The notes under the pieces: generated by a model
Database searches by the model: none
Seen by the model: only the letters and a program-made list of their open reading frames with translations
What the model was told of the DNA's origin: nothing
NCBI GenBank assembly: GCA_016938835.1
Contig: JAFGTW010000008.1
Span: 1-51,017, forward strand
DNA length: 51,017 nt
Direction: 5' to 3'
Source of the DNA: Patescibacteria group bacterium
GTDB lineage: Bacteria > Patescibacteriota > Patescibacteriia > Patescibacteriales > UBA12465
Shown: piece after piece, positions 24,068-33,309 of the stretch
Numbering within the stretch: the first letter of the stretch is position 1
Layout: each line of letters begins with the position of its first letter
Position numbers and translations under genes: made by a program

Positions 24068-24096
24068 ATTATACCTCGCGGTAAAATTTATAGCAA
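24068..24096 (-). promoter_or_regulatory. Promoter of the histone-like gene
   Basis: Minus strand TTGCTA (24096-24091), 17 nt, TATAAT (24073-24068). The leader of about 85 nt carries a GGGAAATTTCCC palindrome just before the Shine-Dalgarno site. Confidence 0.8.
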
Positions 24097-24125
24097 TAGT
24101 TTTTAGTACAAAAAATAAAAAAAAT

Positions 24126-24151
24126 AAAAAAGAGTTAAAACTCTTTTTTAA
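24126..24151 (-). terminator. Terminator of the tyrS-argS-glyS operon
   Basis: AAAAAAGAGTT-AA-AACTCTTTTTT lies just behind the glyS stop on the minus strand, with A and T tracts on both sides. Confidence 0.75.
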
Positions 24152-24180
24152 AAAAATTATTTATCTTCTAAAATTTTTCT

Positions 24181-25569
24181 TTATAGCCTTTCTTGAAAAT
24201 ATTTTTTTACTTCATCTGCTTTAATTTGTACTTGTTCCATTGTGTCGCGATCGCGCACTGTCACTAATCCTTTTTCTAAAGTATCAAAATCAATTGTTAA
24301 ACAATAAGGCGTACCAATTTCGTCCTGACGGCGATAACGCTTGCCAATATTACCATTATCATCAAACTCACAACGCCAATCTTGCTTCAAGTCATCAAAA
24401 AATTCTTTGGCCTTAGTTACTAACTCCGGCTTATTTTTTAATAATGGAAAGACGGCGATCTTAATTGGTGCTAATTTTACTGGTAAGGCTAAGACTGTTC
24501 TAACATCATCAGCAATTTTTTCTTCACGATAGCTTTCGGTTAAAACTGCCAAGAAAGTTCTGCCCACCCCAGCTGAAGTTTCAACAATATGAGGAATATA
24601 TTTTTCATTATTAGCTTGATCAAGATAATTTAAATCAATTCCCGATGCCTTAGCGTGCACTGACAAGTCATAATCTCCACGTGCATGAACGCCTTCAAGT
24701 TCTTTAAAGCCGAAAGGAAATTTATATTCAATGTCGTAAGCTTCTTTAGCATAAAAAACTAAATTCTCATGCTTATGCCACTGTAAATTCTCTTCCTTAA
24801 TTCCTAAACTTAAATAAAATTGCCAACGAATATCTCGCCACTGCTCAAAATACTTCATATCATCACCTGGCTTCACAAAATATTGCATTTCCATCTGTTC
24901 AAATTCACGAGTACGAAAAATAAACTGACGAGCAGTAATTTCATTACGAAAAGCTTTGCCAATTTGAGCAATGCCAAAAGGAATCTTAACTCGAGTAGAA
25001 TCTAAAACATTTTTATAATTTGAATAAATACCTTGACAAGTCTCTCCACGTAAATAAGTGGGTTCTTTAGTCCAGTCACCAGTAAAGTTTCCTAAATTTG
25101 ATTGCACTAAAAGATTAAAATTCTTAGCAGGGGTGAAATCATTAGCGCCACAAGTTGGACACTTAATTTTTTCTTTATTTTTTTCAAAAATTTCATTAAT
25201 TTCTTCTTCGCTCATTTTTTCATCAGCAAAAACACCCGCTTCCTCTAACAAACTGTCTAAACGTAACCGACTATGACATTTACGACATTCAGTTAATGGA
25301 TCAGAAAAACCTTTAACATGACCGGAAGCTTGCCAAATTTTAGGACTCATAAAAATGGCGGAATCCAAACCAACAACATCATCACGCAACTGCGTCATTG
25401 CCTTCCACCATTCTTTTTTAATATTGTTAGCCAGCTCAACTCCATAAGGGCCAAAGTCATACACAGCCGTAAAGCCATCATAAATTTCCGAAGAAGGAAA
25501 AACAAAGCCACGACGCTTACAAAGCGATACGATCTTTTCTAAAACATTATTCTGTTCTTTTTTATTCAT
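24181..25569 (-). CDS. glyS: Glycyl-tRNA synthetase (dimeric, single-chain type)
   Basis: Class II synthetase of the alpha2 type found in archaea, eukaryotes and many bacteria, rather than the alpha2beta2 type. RRGFVFPSSEIYDGFTAVYDFGPYG is the family N terminus. Motif 2 is FRNEITARQFIFRTREFEQMEMQYF, motif 3 is ETSAGVGRTFLAVL, and a C-terminal anticodon-binding domain follows. Two CxxC pairs (CRKC, CPTC) mark the zinc-binding insertion. The 462-aa length is normal. It is the last gene of a three-synthetase operon, 18 nt behind argS. Confidence 0.97.
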   Translation of the reverse strand: MNKKEQNNVLEKIVSLCKRRGFVFPSSEIYDGFTAVYDFGPYGVELANNIKKEWWKAMTQLRDDVVGLDSAIFMSPKIWQASGHVKGFSDPLTECRKCHSRLRLDSLLEEAGVFADEKMSEEEINEIFEKNKEKIKCPTCGANDFTPAKNFNLLVQSNLGNFTGDWTKEPTYLRGETCQGIYSNYKNVLDSTRVKIPFGIAQIGKAFRNEITARQFIFRTREFEQMEMQYFVKPGDDMKYFEQWRDIRWQFYLSLGIKEENLQWHKHENLVFYAKEAYDIEYKFPFGFKELEGVHARGDYDLSVHAKASGIDLNYLDQANNEKYIPHIVETSAGVGRTFLAVLTESYREEKIADDVRTVLALPVKLAPIKIAVFPLLKNKPELVTKAKEFFDDLKQDWRCEFDDNGNIGKRYRRQDEIGTPYCLTIDFDTLEKGLVTVRDRDTMEQVQIKADEVKKYFQERL

Positions 25570-25587
25570 AAAATTATTAATATCAAA

Positions 25588-27294
25588 TTACATTTCTTCC
25601 AAATAATTTATACCCAACAATGAAAAGCCATTCTTAAAAACCTGCTGAATAGCTTGAAGTAAGGCTAGTCTAGCTAAAACAAGGTTTGCTTCTGCTTTTA
25701 AAACTGGAACTTCATGATAGTAGTCATTGAACTGCTGCGCCAATTCAAATAAATAACGAGAAATGACAGCTGGATCCTTTTGTTCGCCAGCCTTTAAAAC
25801 GCTATCTGCAAATCTTTCTAGAAAAACGGCCAGGCTTTTTTCTTTAACATGACTTAATAAAGATAAATCAGCCTTTTTAACATTACTTGCTCCTTTACGC
25901 AAAATACTAGCTAAGCGAGCGCCGCTATATTGCAAATAAGCAGCTGTGTAGCCCTCAAAACGCAAGGCCTCATCAATATCAAAGGTAATTACCTTGTCAG
26001 CGCTAACTTTTAACATCTCAAATTTTAAAGCGGCTATTGCTAGAGAATTAGCGGTCTCTTTAATTTGAATCTCTGTCCAATCTTCATGGCGGCTAGCAAC
26101 TTCTTTTTCTGCTCGAGCATAAGCTTCCTCCCAAACTTGATTATAAGTAATAACATTACCACTACGAGAAGACATCATACCGCTTTTTAAAGCCACAAAA
26201 TCATAGCCAAGATGAGATATACGTGTTTTTTCACCAGCTAATTCAAATATTTTAGCTAACTGCTTAAAATATAATCCCTGACGAATATCAACAACATAAA
26301 TAGATTCTTCAATTTTATAATCATTAAATTTTTTTTTCGCTAAAGCTAAATCAGCCACAGGATAAAGAGCGGTGCCATCAGACCTAACAATTGGCAATAC
26401 GCCTAAATCATATTTTTCTAAATCAGCAATAATAGCTCCTTGGCTTTTTTTGAATATTCCTTTGTTTAAAAATTCTTGAACCAATCTTAAACCGTCATCA
26501 ATAACTTCGCTTTCATAAAAAATATGTTCAAATTGAATATTAAAATGTTTATATATTGCATCGAAATACGCAATACTCCAAGCACGAGTATCTTCCCATA
26601 ATTTATAATTTACCCCATTCCGACTCTCTATTTCTTTCATAATAGCCACAATTTCATCTTTTTTCTCGGGTGATTCAGTTAATTCCCTATTGGCATCAGC
26701 ATAACACTGTCCCAATAAATATCCCTTATCTTGAACGCTCTTGCTTAGCTCTTGATAGTGAAATTTATTTTGACCTTTTTGAAAAGCCCACAAAGTTTTA
26801 GCTACATGAATACCAAAATCATTAATATAAGAAACGGGAATAGCATGATAATTACAAAAATTTAATATTTTAGTAACAGAGTCGCCATAAAAAAGATTAC
26901 GTAAGTGGCCAATATGATATTCCTTATGCGTGTTAGCATTAGAGTATTCTACCATTACGCCGTTATTAGAACCGTTATCTTGTTGACCAAAATTATTACC
27001 ATTAACCTGAATATCGTTAATAACTCCGGCTAACAACGACTCTGTTTGCAAATAGAAATTTAAATAAGGACCAACAGCTCTTACCTCAATAATATACTGT
27101 TTCAGATTAATATCATTATTTAATTTTTGAGATAACTCTTGAGCTAAATTAACTGGATTTAACCCACGACTCTTAGCCAAAGCAAATAAAGGCAAGCTTA
27201 GCTCTCCCATCTCTATTTGAGGCGGATATACAAAATCTAAAGCGGCCACTCCTAATATTTCACCTAATTTATTTTTTATTTCCTCTAAATACAT
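25588..27294 (-). CDS. argS: Arginyl-tRNA synthetase
   Basis: Class I synthetase with the N-terminal Add-1 domain (residues 1-90), YSNANTHKEYHIGHLRN as the HIGH motif, a degenerate KMSKS region (LKSGMMSSRSGNVIT), and a DALR anticodon-binding C terminus (EGYTAAYLQYSGARLASI onward). Loss of a canonical KMSKS is common in ArgRS. The 568 residues fit. The start lies 2 nt behind the tyrS stop, so translation is probably coupled. Confidence 0.97.
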   Translation of the reverse strand: MYLEEIKNKLGEILGVAALDFVYPPQIEMGELSLPLFALAKSRGLNPVNLAQELSQKLNNDINLKQYIIEVRAVGPYLNFYLQTESLLAGVINDIQVNGNNFGQQDNGSNNGVMVEYSNANTHKEYHIGHLRNLFYGDSVTKILNFCNYHAIPVSYINDFGIHVAKTLWAFQKGQNKFHYQELSKSVQDKGYLLGQCYADANRELTESPEKKDEIVAIMKEIESRNGVNYKLWEDTRAWSIAYFDAIYKHFNIQFEHIFYESEVIDDGLRLVQEFLNKGIFKKSQGAIIADLEKYDLGVLPIVRSDGTALYPVADLALAKKKFNDYKIEESIYVVDIRQGLYFKQLAKIFELAGEKTRISHLGYDFVALKSGMMSSRSGNVITYNQVWEEAYARAEKEVASRHEDWTEIQIKETANSLAIAALKFEMLKVSADKVITFDIDEALRFEGYTAAYLQYSGARLASILRKGASNVKKADLSLLSHVKEKSLAVFLERFADSVLKAGEQKDPAVISRYLFELAQQFNDYYHEVPVLKAEANLVLARLALLQAIQQVFKNGFSLLGINYLEEM

Positions 27295-27296
27295 AC

Positions 27297-28526
27297 TTAT
27301 TTAACTAGAAGCTTTACAAACTGACGCTTACCTCTTTGAATAATTAAATTTGATACAACTTTAATTTCTGCTTGGGTGTCTTTAATAGTAGTCAATCCAT
27401 TAATTGGACCTACTTTTACACCACCCTGTTCAATTACTCGCTTAGCTTCGCCTCGGCTAGAGCTTAAGCCGAGTAACGAAACTAAATCAATTAATTTATA
27501 TTCACCTGGTTCAACCTCTTTTACCTCAACATCTTCAGGTACCTCTTTATTTTGTATGGTTTTAATAAAATTATCTTGTGCGGCATTAGCGTTTTTCTCT
27601 CCATGATTAATGGCCGTAATCTCCCAAGCCAAACGCATTTTAGCGTCACGAGGACTTAATTCTCCATTGGCTATATTACTATTAATGCTTTTAACTTCAT
27701 CCCAAGGTAAATTAGTGCATAATTCAAAAGCGGATGTTAAAACTCCGTCTGCCCAAGACATAACCTTGCCATACATATCATTAGCATTTTCATCAAGCAT
27801 AACAATGTTACCCTCGCTCTTTCCCATTTTTTTACCATCATTGTCAGTTAACAATTTCATGGTCAAAACATTTTTATCCTTGCCTTTGGTGGCCTTTAAT
27901 AAATCACGCCCACACATCATATTAAACATCTGATCATTTCCGCCAACCTCTACATCAACATCAAGTGCTACGCTATCATAGGCTTGAGCTAAAGGATATA
28001 AAAATTCATGTAAAAAAATTGGTTTTTCTTCAGATAAACGTTTCTGAAACATGTCCCTCTGAATCATTTGTTGAACGGTAAAATTGGCAGATAATTCAAT
28101 TAAGTCTTTAAAGCTTAGTTTATCGTGCCATTCGTTATTATAACGCAATTCAGCTGGATTATTGCCATCAAAATCTAAATAAGCTTTTGCTTGTTGATGA
28201 AAATTAGTAGCATTACTCATTACTTCTTCACGAGTCAATTGTTTGCGTGCAGCACTTTTGTCTGTAGGATCTCCAATCATGCCAGTAAAGCCACCAATTA
28301 AAAAAATCACTTTATGTCCCAATCTCTGAAACTGAGATAGCTTAGATAAGGCAATAGCATTACCTATATGCAAGGAAGATGCGCTGGGATCAAAGCCACA
28401 ATATATGCGCAAAACTTTACCAGCTAAAAGCTTTTTTTCTAGTTCATTTTTTACAGGATAGACTTTCTCTACACCTCTTTCTAAAATTTCTGTAATTAAT
28501 TTTTTGTCAGCATTTATTTTTGCCAT
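27297..28526 (-). CDS. tyrS: Tyrosyl-tRNA synthetase
   Basis: Class I synthetase. CGFDPSASSLHIGNAIAL contains the HIGH motif and KMGKSEGN the KMSKS motif. The catalytic pocket region LAQAYDSVALDVDVEVGGNDQ follows, and a C-terminal S4-like RNA-binding domain ends the 409-aa protein. The long form with the HIG(N) motif fits the TyrZ-like subtype. It is the first gene of the tyrS-argS-glyS operon and has a clear promoter near 28575. No T-box is seen in its leader. Confidence 0.97.
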   Translation of the reverse strand: MAKINADKKLITEILERGVEKVYPVKNELEKKLLAGKVLRIYCGFDPSASSLHIGNAIALSKLSQFQRLGHKVIFLIGGFTGMIGDPTDKSAARKQLTREEVMSNATNFHQQAKAYLDFDGNNPAELRYNNEWHDKLSFKDLIELSANFTVQQMIQRDMFQKRLSEEKPIFLHEFLYPLAQAYDSVALDVDVEVGGNDQMFNMMCGRDLLKATKGKDKNVLTMKLLTDNDGKKMGKSEGNIVMLDENANDMYGKVMSWADGVLTSAFELCTNLPWDEVKSINSNIANGELSPRDAKMRLAWEITAINHGEKNANAAQDNFIKTIQNKEVPEDVEVKEVEPGEYKLIDLVSLLGLSSSRGEAKRVIEQGGVKVGPINGLTTIKDTQAEIKVVSNLIIQRGKRQFVKLLVK

Positions 28527-28560
28527 AAATACTTGGTAATAATTTATTAAATATGATACA

Positions 28561-28589
28561 ATAATAGCAAACCTAAGTTAATTTTTCAA
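28561..28589 (-). promoter_or_regulatory. Promoter of the tyrS-argS-glyS operon
   Basis: Minus strand TTGAAA (28589-28584), 17 nt, TATTAT (28566-28561); the leader is about 25-30 nt. Confidence 0.7.
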
Positions 28590-28644
28590 TCTAAAAAGAT
28601 TTAATTTTTATTATATTTATAATAGTTAATTTTAATATAACTTT

Positions 28645-29616
28645 ATGTTCTCTTATCGCATTTTTCTCAAACAAGCTTGGATTATTACCAAAAAATATAA
28701 ACATCTTTGGTTCTTTGGTATTTTTGCCTCATTAACTGCTATTGGTGGTGAATATCAGCTTATTACTCAAGGTTTCAATGCTCGTCCAGGCGGACACTTC
28801 GTTGATAACGGAATCCTCATTATTTATAACCTTTTTAACCCTACATTTTATAGCAGCTTAGGTCAACTAGCAACTACAAACATTTCCGCTTTCTGGTCTT
28901 TAATTAGCGTTATTGTCTTAGCTATATTATTGATACTAATCATGATTTATCTGGCTATTACTTCTCAAGCTGCCTTAGTTGAACAAAGTGCTCGTTTAAT
29001 GTTAAGCAAAAAAAAGAACGAAAAGTTAGGTATTAATGAGGGAATAATTTTTGGACGTCGCCATTTTTGGCCAGTTTTAGGTTTAAATCTTAGCAATAAC
29101 TTTATTATTAGCGCCTGTCTATTAATTGTAAGTTTACCCTTGATTTTCTTATTAATAACTGATTCTGTTGCTATTAATTTAACATATTCCGCCTTATTTA
29201 TTATATTTGTACCAATTGCTCTAGCTATTTCCCTGATTATGAAATACGCCATAGCCGCACAAGTTTTAGAAAACAATAGCTTTATTACTTCGATTGAAAA
29301 AGCTTGGAAAATATTTTATAAAAATTGGCTAGTTAGCTTAGAAATGGCTATTATTCAATTTTTAATTAGTTTTATCGTGGGCTTAGTAATCTTAATTATA
29401 ATTTCTTTATTTTTTATACCCTTATTACTGTTATCTTTTCAGCTATCCTTGCCATTACTCGCGTCCCTAAGCTTTATTTTAATTATTGCAAGCATGATTA
29501 TAGTCGCTTCGATCTTAAACACTTTCCAAATTTCTACCTGGACTAGTTTATATTTGCACCTCCAACAAAAAAGAGGTATTAGTAAAATAGAACGTTTTTT
29601 CAGGAATAACCGATAA
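28645..29616 (+). CDS. Polytopic membrane protein, about six helices
   Basis: The 323-aa protein begins with an amphipathic segment (FLKQAWIITKKYKHLWFFGIFASL) and has further membrane segments near residues 85-110, 145-170, 175-200, 235-265 and 270-300. It resembles the family of membrane proteins with a glycerophosphodiester-phosphodiesterase-type membrane domain that is common in CPR genomes, but no enzymatic motif is present. It is divergent from tyrS and precedes pilB. Function unknown. Confidence 0.8.
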   Translation: MFSYRIFLKQAWIITKKYKHLWFFGIFASLTAIGGEYQLITQGFNARPGGHFVDNGILIIYNLFNPTFYSSLGQLATTNISAFWSLISVIVLAILLILIMIYLAITSQAALVEQSARLMLSKKKNEKLGINEGIIFGRRHFWPVLGLNLSNNFIISACLLIVSLPLIFLLITDSVAINLTYSALFIIFVPIALAISLIMKYAIAAQVLENNSFITSIEKAWKIFYKNWLVSLEMAIIQFLISFIVGLVILIIISLFFIPLLLLSFQLSLPLLASLSFILIIASMIIVASILNTFQISTWTSLYLHLQQKRGISKIERFFRNNR

Positions 29617-29632
29617 TTTTAAGCTTTTTAAA

Positions 29633-29676
29633 AGCCGCGGCCAGGGCTGCTAATTTGCGGCAGATTAGCTGCGGCT
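29633..29676 (+). other. GC-rich stem-loop in the pilB leader
   Basis: AGCCGC (29633-29638) pairs with GCGGCT (29671-29676), and GCTAAT (29649-29654) with ATTAGC (29664-29669) around TTGCGGCAG; the left side carries a 10-nt bulge. The alternative pair CTGC/GCAG competes with the inner stem. No T tract follows, so it is not a terminator; it ends 15 nt before the pilB ATG and stands out strongly in GC content. Confidence 0.5.
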
Positions 29677-29691
29677 ATTAAATATTTAACT

Positions 29692-32600
29692 ATGAGTGAT
29701 ATTGTTTCAATTGAAAATTTGATTGATCCAGAAGATAGCAAAGACGAGGATAGCATGCAAGGAAAATTTGCGGCTAAACAAAAGGAAATCAAATTAAAAG
29801 AAATAGAAAAAAGCTGTGAACAAAGGGCAAACGCTATTGGTCTGCCTTATGTTAATTTATTTGCCTTCCCTATTAGCCCAGAAGCATTGATGCTGATTCC
29901 AGAAGATTTATGTATTGAATTAGGCATGGTTTGTTTTTTCTATGATGGTAAAAATATTAGAATTGCCTGTGTGGAACCAACTCAAGAAATTGCTGATGAA
30001 ATTGAACGTTTAAATGAAAAATATTTTACTAACACCAAGCTTTATTTAATTTCACAAAATAGTTTTAACCAAGCAATTGACATCTATAAAACTATTCCTA
30101 AAGTAAAAAAGTATGAATCGGGCGTAGAAATTACCGCCGAGAATTTAGAAAAATTTAAACAAGATATTTCTAACTATAAATCACTCAACGATAAGATTAA
30201 TGAAGTAAATGTTAGTGATATTGTAACCCTCATATTAGCTACTGCGATAAAAGTTAATTCTAGTGATATTCACATTGAAGCTGAAGAAAATGGAGTAGCT
30301 GTTCGTTTTCGTATTGATGGCGTTCTTCAAGACGCAGCTACAATTGATAAAGATAAGTGGCGTAAAATAATTACGCGCATGAAGATTCTCGCCAAGGTGA
30401 AAATCAATATTTCCAACAAACCACAAGATGGTCGTTATACTATTCATTTAAGTGATGGCAAAATTGATGTTCGTTCTTCATTTTTACCCACTGCTTTTGG
30501 TGAAAGTGTAGTGATGCGTTTATTAGATTCTAAGACGGCATCACTTGAATTCACTAAACTAGGCATCCGGCCAGAAATATTGAAAAAATTAAACGAAGAA
30601 ATTAGCAAACCAAATGGTCTCATCTTAACAACTGGACCAACTGGATCAGGCAAAACAACCTCTCTGTATGCTATTTTAAATAAACTGAACCAACCAGGAA
30701 CAAAAATAGTTACACTCGAAGATCCAATTGAATATCAACTAAAAGGAATTAACCAAAGTCAAATTGATACTAAACATGGATATTCTTTTTCTGATGGCTT
30801 ACGCTCAATTTTAAGACAAGATCCAAATATTATTATGGTTGGAGAAATTAGAGATTTGGAAACAGCCGAGATATCAGTACAAGCATCTTTAACTGGCCAC
30901 TTAGTATTATCCACCCTTCACACCAATGATGCTGCTGGTGTTATCCCTCGTTTAATTGATATTGGTGTTAAGCCATATTTTTTGGTTCCCTCAATTAATG
31001 CCGTTATCGGACAACGATTAGTTAGAAAGCTTTGCCCGCATTGTCGTCAGGAACACGTTCTTAGCAAGGAGGAAGAAGAACAGGTACAAAAAATACTGGC
31101 TGTTATTTCACCAAAAGCAAATATTGATATTCCTACAAAATTACCACCTATTTATCAACCCTCTCCAAAGGGCTGTAAAGAGTGTAATTTTATTGGCTAT
31201 AAGGGGCGCTTGGGAATATACGAAATTTTTACCATGGATGATAATCTGAAACAATTAACTATTGATAAGGCTCCCGCTTTTAAAATTCTACAGCAGGCTA
31301 TTGAAAATGGCATGATCACTATGCTTCAAGATGGTGTCTTAAAATGTTTAGACGGCATTACTTCTTTAGAGGAAGTTTATCGTGTTGTTGGTAATTTTGA
31401 TTATGTTAACGAGCTTTATGATATTGTAATTTCACAAACACTTGGACGAGGAGTTAAAATAAATCAAGAAGAATTTGAGCGAGCCCAAGCTTTAACTAAA
31501 AATGTCGAAAAAACTATTAATTTAAGTGAGGTTCCTTCTAAAGAAATCATTAAATTAATTATGGCTATGGCGGCCGATAGCCAAGCTGGAGATATTCACA
31601 TTGAACCAAGTGAAAATAGCGTTAAAGTGCGTTTTCGTATTGATGGAGTTATGCATGATATTCTAGAGCTGCCTAAAACAACTTATCTCCCAATTCTTTC
31701 TGAAGTAAAAATTCTAGCCGGTTTTGCCACCAATGTTAAAAGAGCTACACTTGACGGACGATTTGCTATTTATTTACCAAAAAATAAAATTGATTGTCGT
31801 TTATCTATTATTGCGGGTGGTTTTGGCGAAACTATTGTTGTGCGTTTATTAGCAACTTCAGCTGCTAATCTAAATTTAGAAACTTTAGGCATTACTTCTG
31901 TCGCTAAAAAACATCTTGATTTAGCCATGACCAAAACTAAAGGTATTATTATTACTACCGGTCCAACTGGCTCTGGCAAGACTACAACTCTTTATGGTAT
32001 TTTAAATAAACTTAATAAACCAGATGTAAAAATTATTACTGTTGAAGATCCAATTGAGTATCAATTACCAGGAGTTATGCAAACTCAAATTGATACTGAG
32101 CATGGTTATACTTTTGCGGCTGCTATGCGTTCACTCCTCCGTCAAAACCCCAACATTATGATGATTGGTGAAATTAGAGATGAAGAAACTGCTAAAATTG
32201 CCATTGAAGCATCTATGACCGGACACTTAGTTCTTTCTACGATTCATGCCAATAGCGCCGCTGGAGCTATTTCTCGTTTTGTTGGATTAGGAGTAGAAAA
32301 ATCATCCCTAGCTAACTCAATTGAATTTTCCATCGGACAACGTTTAGCTCGCAGAATCTGTCCTCACTGCAAAGTTGAAGATCCTGCCACTCCAGAAAAA
32401 ATTCAACATGCTCAAATAATAATTGATAGCATCAAAAACAGTAATATTGTTATTCCAAAAAATCTAAAATTTTATCGTGGTGCCGGTTGTGAAGAATGTA
32501 AACACATTGGTTATAAAGGACGTGTCGGTTTATACGAAACCATTGCCGTTACTCCAACTATTCAAAAATTAATTCAAGGGAGTGATGCCACGGATCACGA

Positions 32601-32709
32601 CATTGAACAAGAAGCCATCAATGAAGGCACCGTAACTATTGCCCAAGACGGAATCATTAAAGCCTTAGCTGGAGAAACTAGCCTTGATGAAGTATTCCGT
32701 GTTATTTAA
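29692..32709 (+). CDS. pilB: Type IV pilus assembly ATPase PilB/GspE, tandem two-ATPase fusion
   Basis: PilB powers pilus extension. This 1005-aa protein carries an N-terminal GspE domain (about 50-170) and then two complete GspE/PilB units in one chain. Unit 1: RFRIDGVLQD, Walker A GPTGSGKTTSLY (near 315), Walker B/Asp box RQDPNIIMVGEIRD, CPHC...CKEC zinc site. Unit 2: RFRIDGVMHD, Walker A GPTGSGKTTTLY (near 757), RQNPNIMMIGEIRD, CPHC...CEEC. Both look catalytically intact. Normal PilB is about 560-580 aa with one unit. No frameshift is needed; the ORF is continuous. No pilC, pilT or pilin gene is adjacent. A GC-rich hairpin precedes it. Confidence 0.95.
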   Translation: MSDIVSIENLIDPEDSKDEDSMQGKFAAKQKEIKLKEIEKSCEQRANAIGLPYVNLFAFPISPEALMLIPEDLCIELGMVCFFYDGKNIRIACVEPTQEIADEIERLNEKYFTNTKLYLISQNSFNQAIDIYKTIPKVKKYESGVEITAENLEKFKQDISNYKSLNDKINEVNVSDIVTLILATAIKVNSSDIHIEAEENGVAVRFRIDGVLQDAATIDKDKWRKIITRMKILAKVKINISNKPQDGRYTIHLSDGKIDVRSSFLPTAFGESVVMRLLDSKTASLEFTKLGIRPEILKKLNEEISKPNGLILTTGPTGSGKTTSLYAILNKLNQPGTKIVTLEDPIEYQLKGINQSQIDTKHGYSFSDGLRSILRQDPNIIMVGEIRDLETAEISVQASLTGHLVLSTLHTNDAAGVIPRLIDIGVKPYFLVPSINAVIGQRLVRKLCPHCRQEHVLSKEEEEQVQKILAVISPKANIDIPTKLPPIYQPSPKGCKECNFIGYKGRLGIYEIFTMDDNLKQLTIDKAPAFKILQQAIENGMITMLQDGVLKCLDGITSLEEVYRVVGNFDYVNELYDIVISQTLGRGVKINQEEFERAQALTKNVEKTINLSEVPSKEIIKLIMAMAADSQAGDIHIEPSENSVKVRFRIDGVMHDILELPKTTYLPILSEVKILAGFATNVKRATLDGRFAIYLPKNKIDCRLSIIAGGFGETIVVRLLATSAANLNLETLGITSVAKKHLDLAMTKTKGIIITTGPTGSGKTTTLYGILNKLNKPDVKIITVEDPIEYQLPGVMQTQIDTEHGYTFAAAMRSLLRQNPNIMMIGEIRDEETAKIAIEASMTGHLVLSTIHANSAAGAISRFVGLGVEKSSLANSIEFSIGQRLARRICPHCKVEDPATPEKIQHAQIIIDSIKNSNIVIPKNLKFYRGAGCEECKHIGYKGRVGLYETIAVTPTIQKLIQGSDATDHDIEQEAINEGTVTIAQDGIIKALAGETSLDEVFRVI

Positions 32710-32728
32710 ATAATTATTAAAATATTAT

Positions 32729-33304
32729 ATGATCAATAAATCACTCGTTAGTAAACTAAAAGAAAATTACGGACAAAGAGAGAAAGAAAGAAGACAAATC
32801 ATTAGTCGCTCTAATGACGTTCTTTTTCAAGCTAAAAAAACTATTTTTGCTTTACAGCGAGAAGAACTAAAAGAAGGCGAAGAAAAAATAAAAGCCATGG
32901 AAGATTTATTAAAAAAAATGGAAAAAGATTTTGGTTTTATTCGCTTACGTGAAGAAGGGGCCTATCATGCCGCCGCTGAAGAGTATGTTGAAGCTAAAAC
33001 CTTTGCCGCTATTATCTCTGATAAAAACATTACTGAGATTAAAGGTATTAAATTAGGCTACGACAGCTATCTTGGCGGCTTCTGTGACTTAATTGGAGAA
33101 ATGGTTCGCTATGCTACTAATCGGGCTGCCAAAGGTAAATATGAAACCGTAGCCGAAATGAAAGAAAAAGGCGAAGCGATTATGAGCAATTTATTAGATT
33201 TTGATTTAACCGGTTATCTCCGTACTAAATACGATCAAGCTCGAGGACATTTGCGCAAACTTGAGCAAATGGCCTACGAAATTCGTTTACGTAAAGATAA
33301 ATAA
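32729..33304 (+). CDS. Translin family protein
   Basis: Translin proteins are all-helical, bind single-stranded RNA or DNA and, with Trax, can form a ribonuclease; they are typical of eukaryotes and archaea. The 191-aa protein has a basic coiled-coil N terminus (KERRQIISRSNDVLFQAKKTI), the central HAAAEEYVEAKTFAAII, and SYLGGFCDLIGEMVRYATNRA, which parallels the translin YLxGLxDLxGELxR signature. The acidic residues in EEYVEA and GE match those proposed for Trax-type nucleases. It sits 19 nt behind pilB and 5 nt before a phosphoesterase, so it is in an operon. Assignment is by motif memory. Confidence 0.82.
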   Translation: MINKSLVSKLKENYGQREKERRQIISRSNDVLFQAKKTIFALQREELKEGEEKIKAMEDLLKKMEKDFGFIRLREEGAYHAAAEEYVEAKTFAAIISDKNITEIKGIKLGYDSYLGGFCDLIGEMVRYATNRAAKGKYETVAEMKEKGEAIMSNLLDFDLTGYLRTKYDQARGHLRKLEQMAYEIRLRKDK

Positions 33305-33309
33305 AAACT

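Noticed and set aside
29692-32709. Assembly artefact joining two pilB copies
   Set aside because: The two halves differ throughout in both DNA and protein and are joined by a normal linker, so a collapsed or duplicated read is unlikely.
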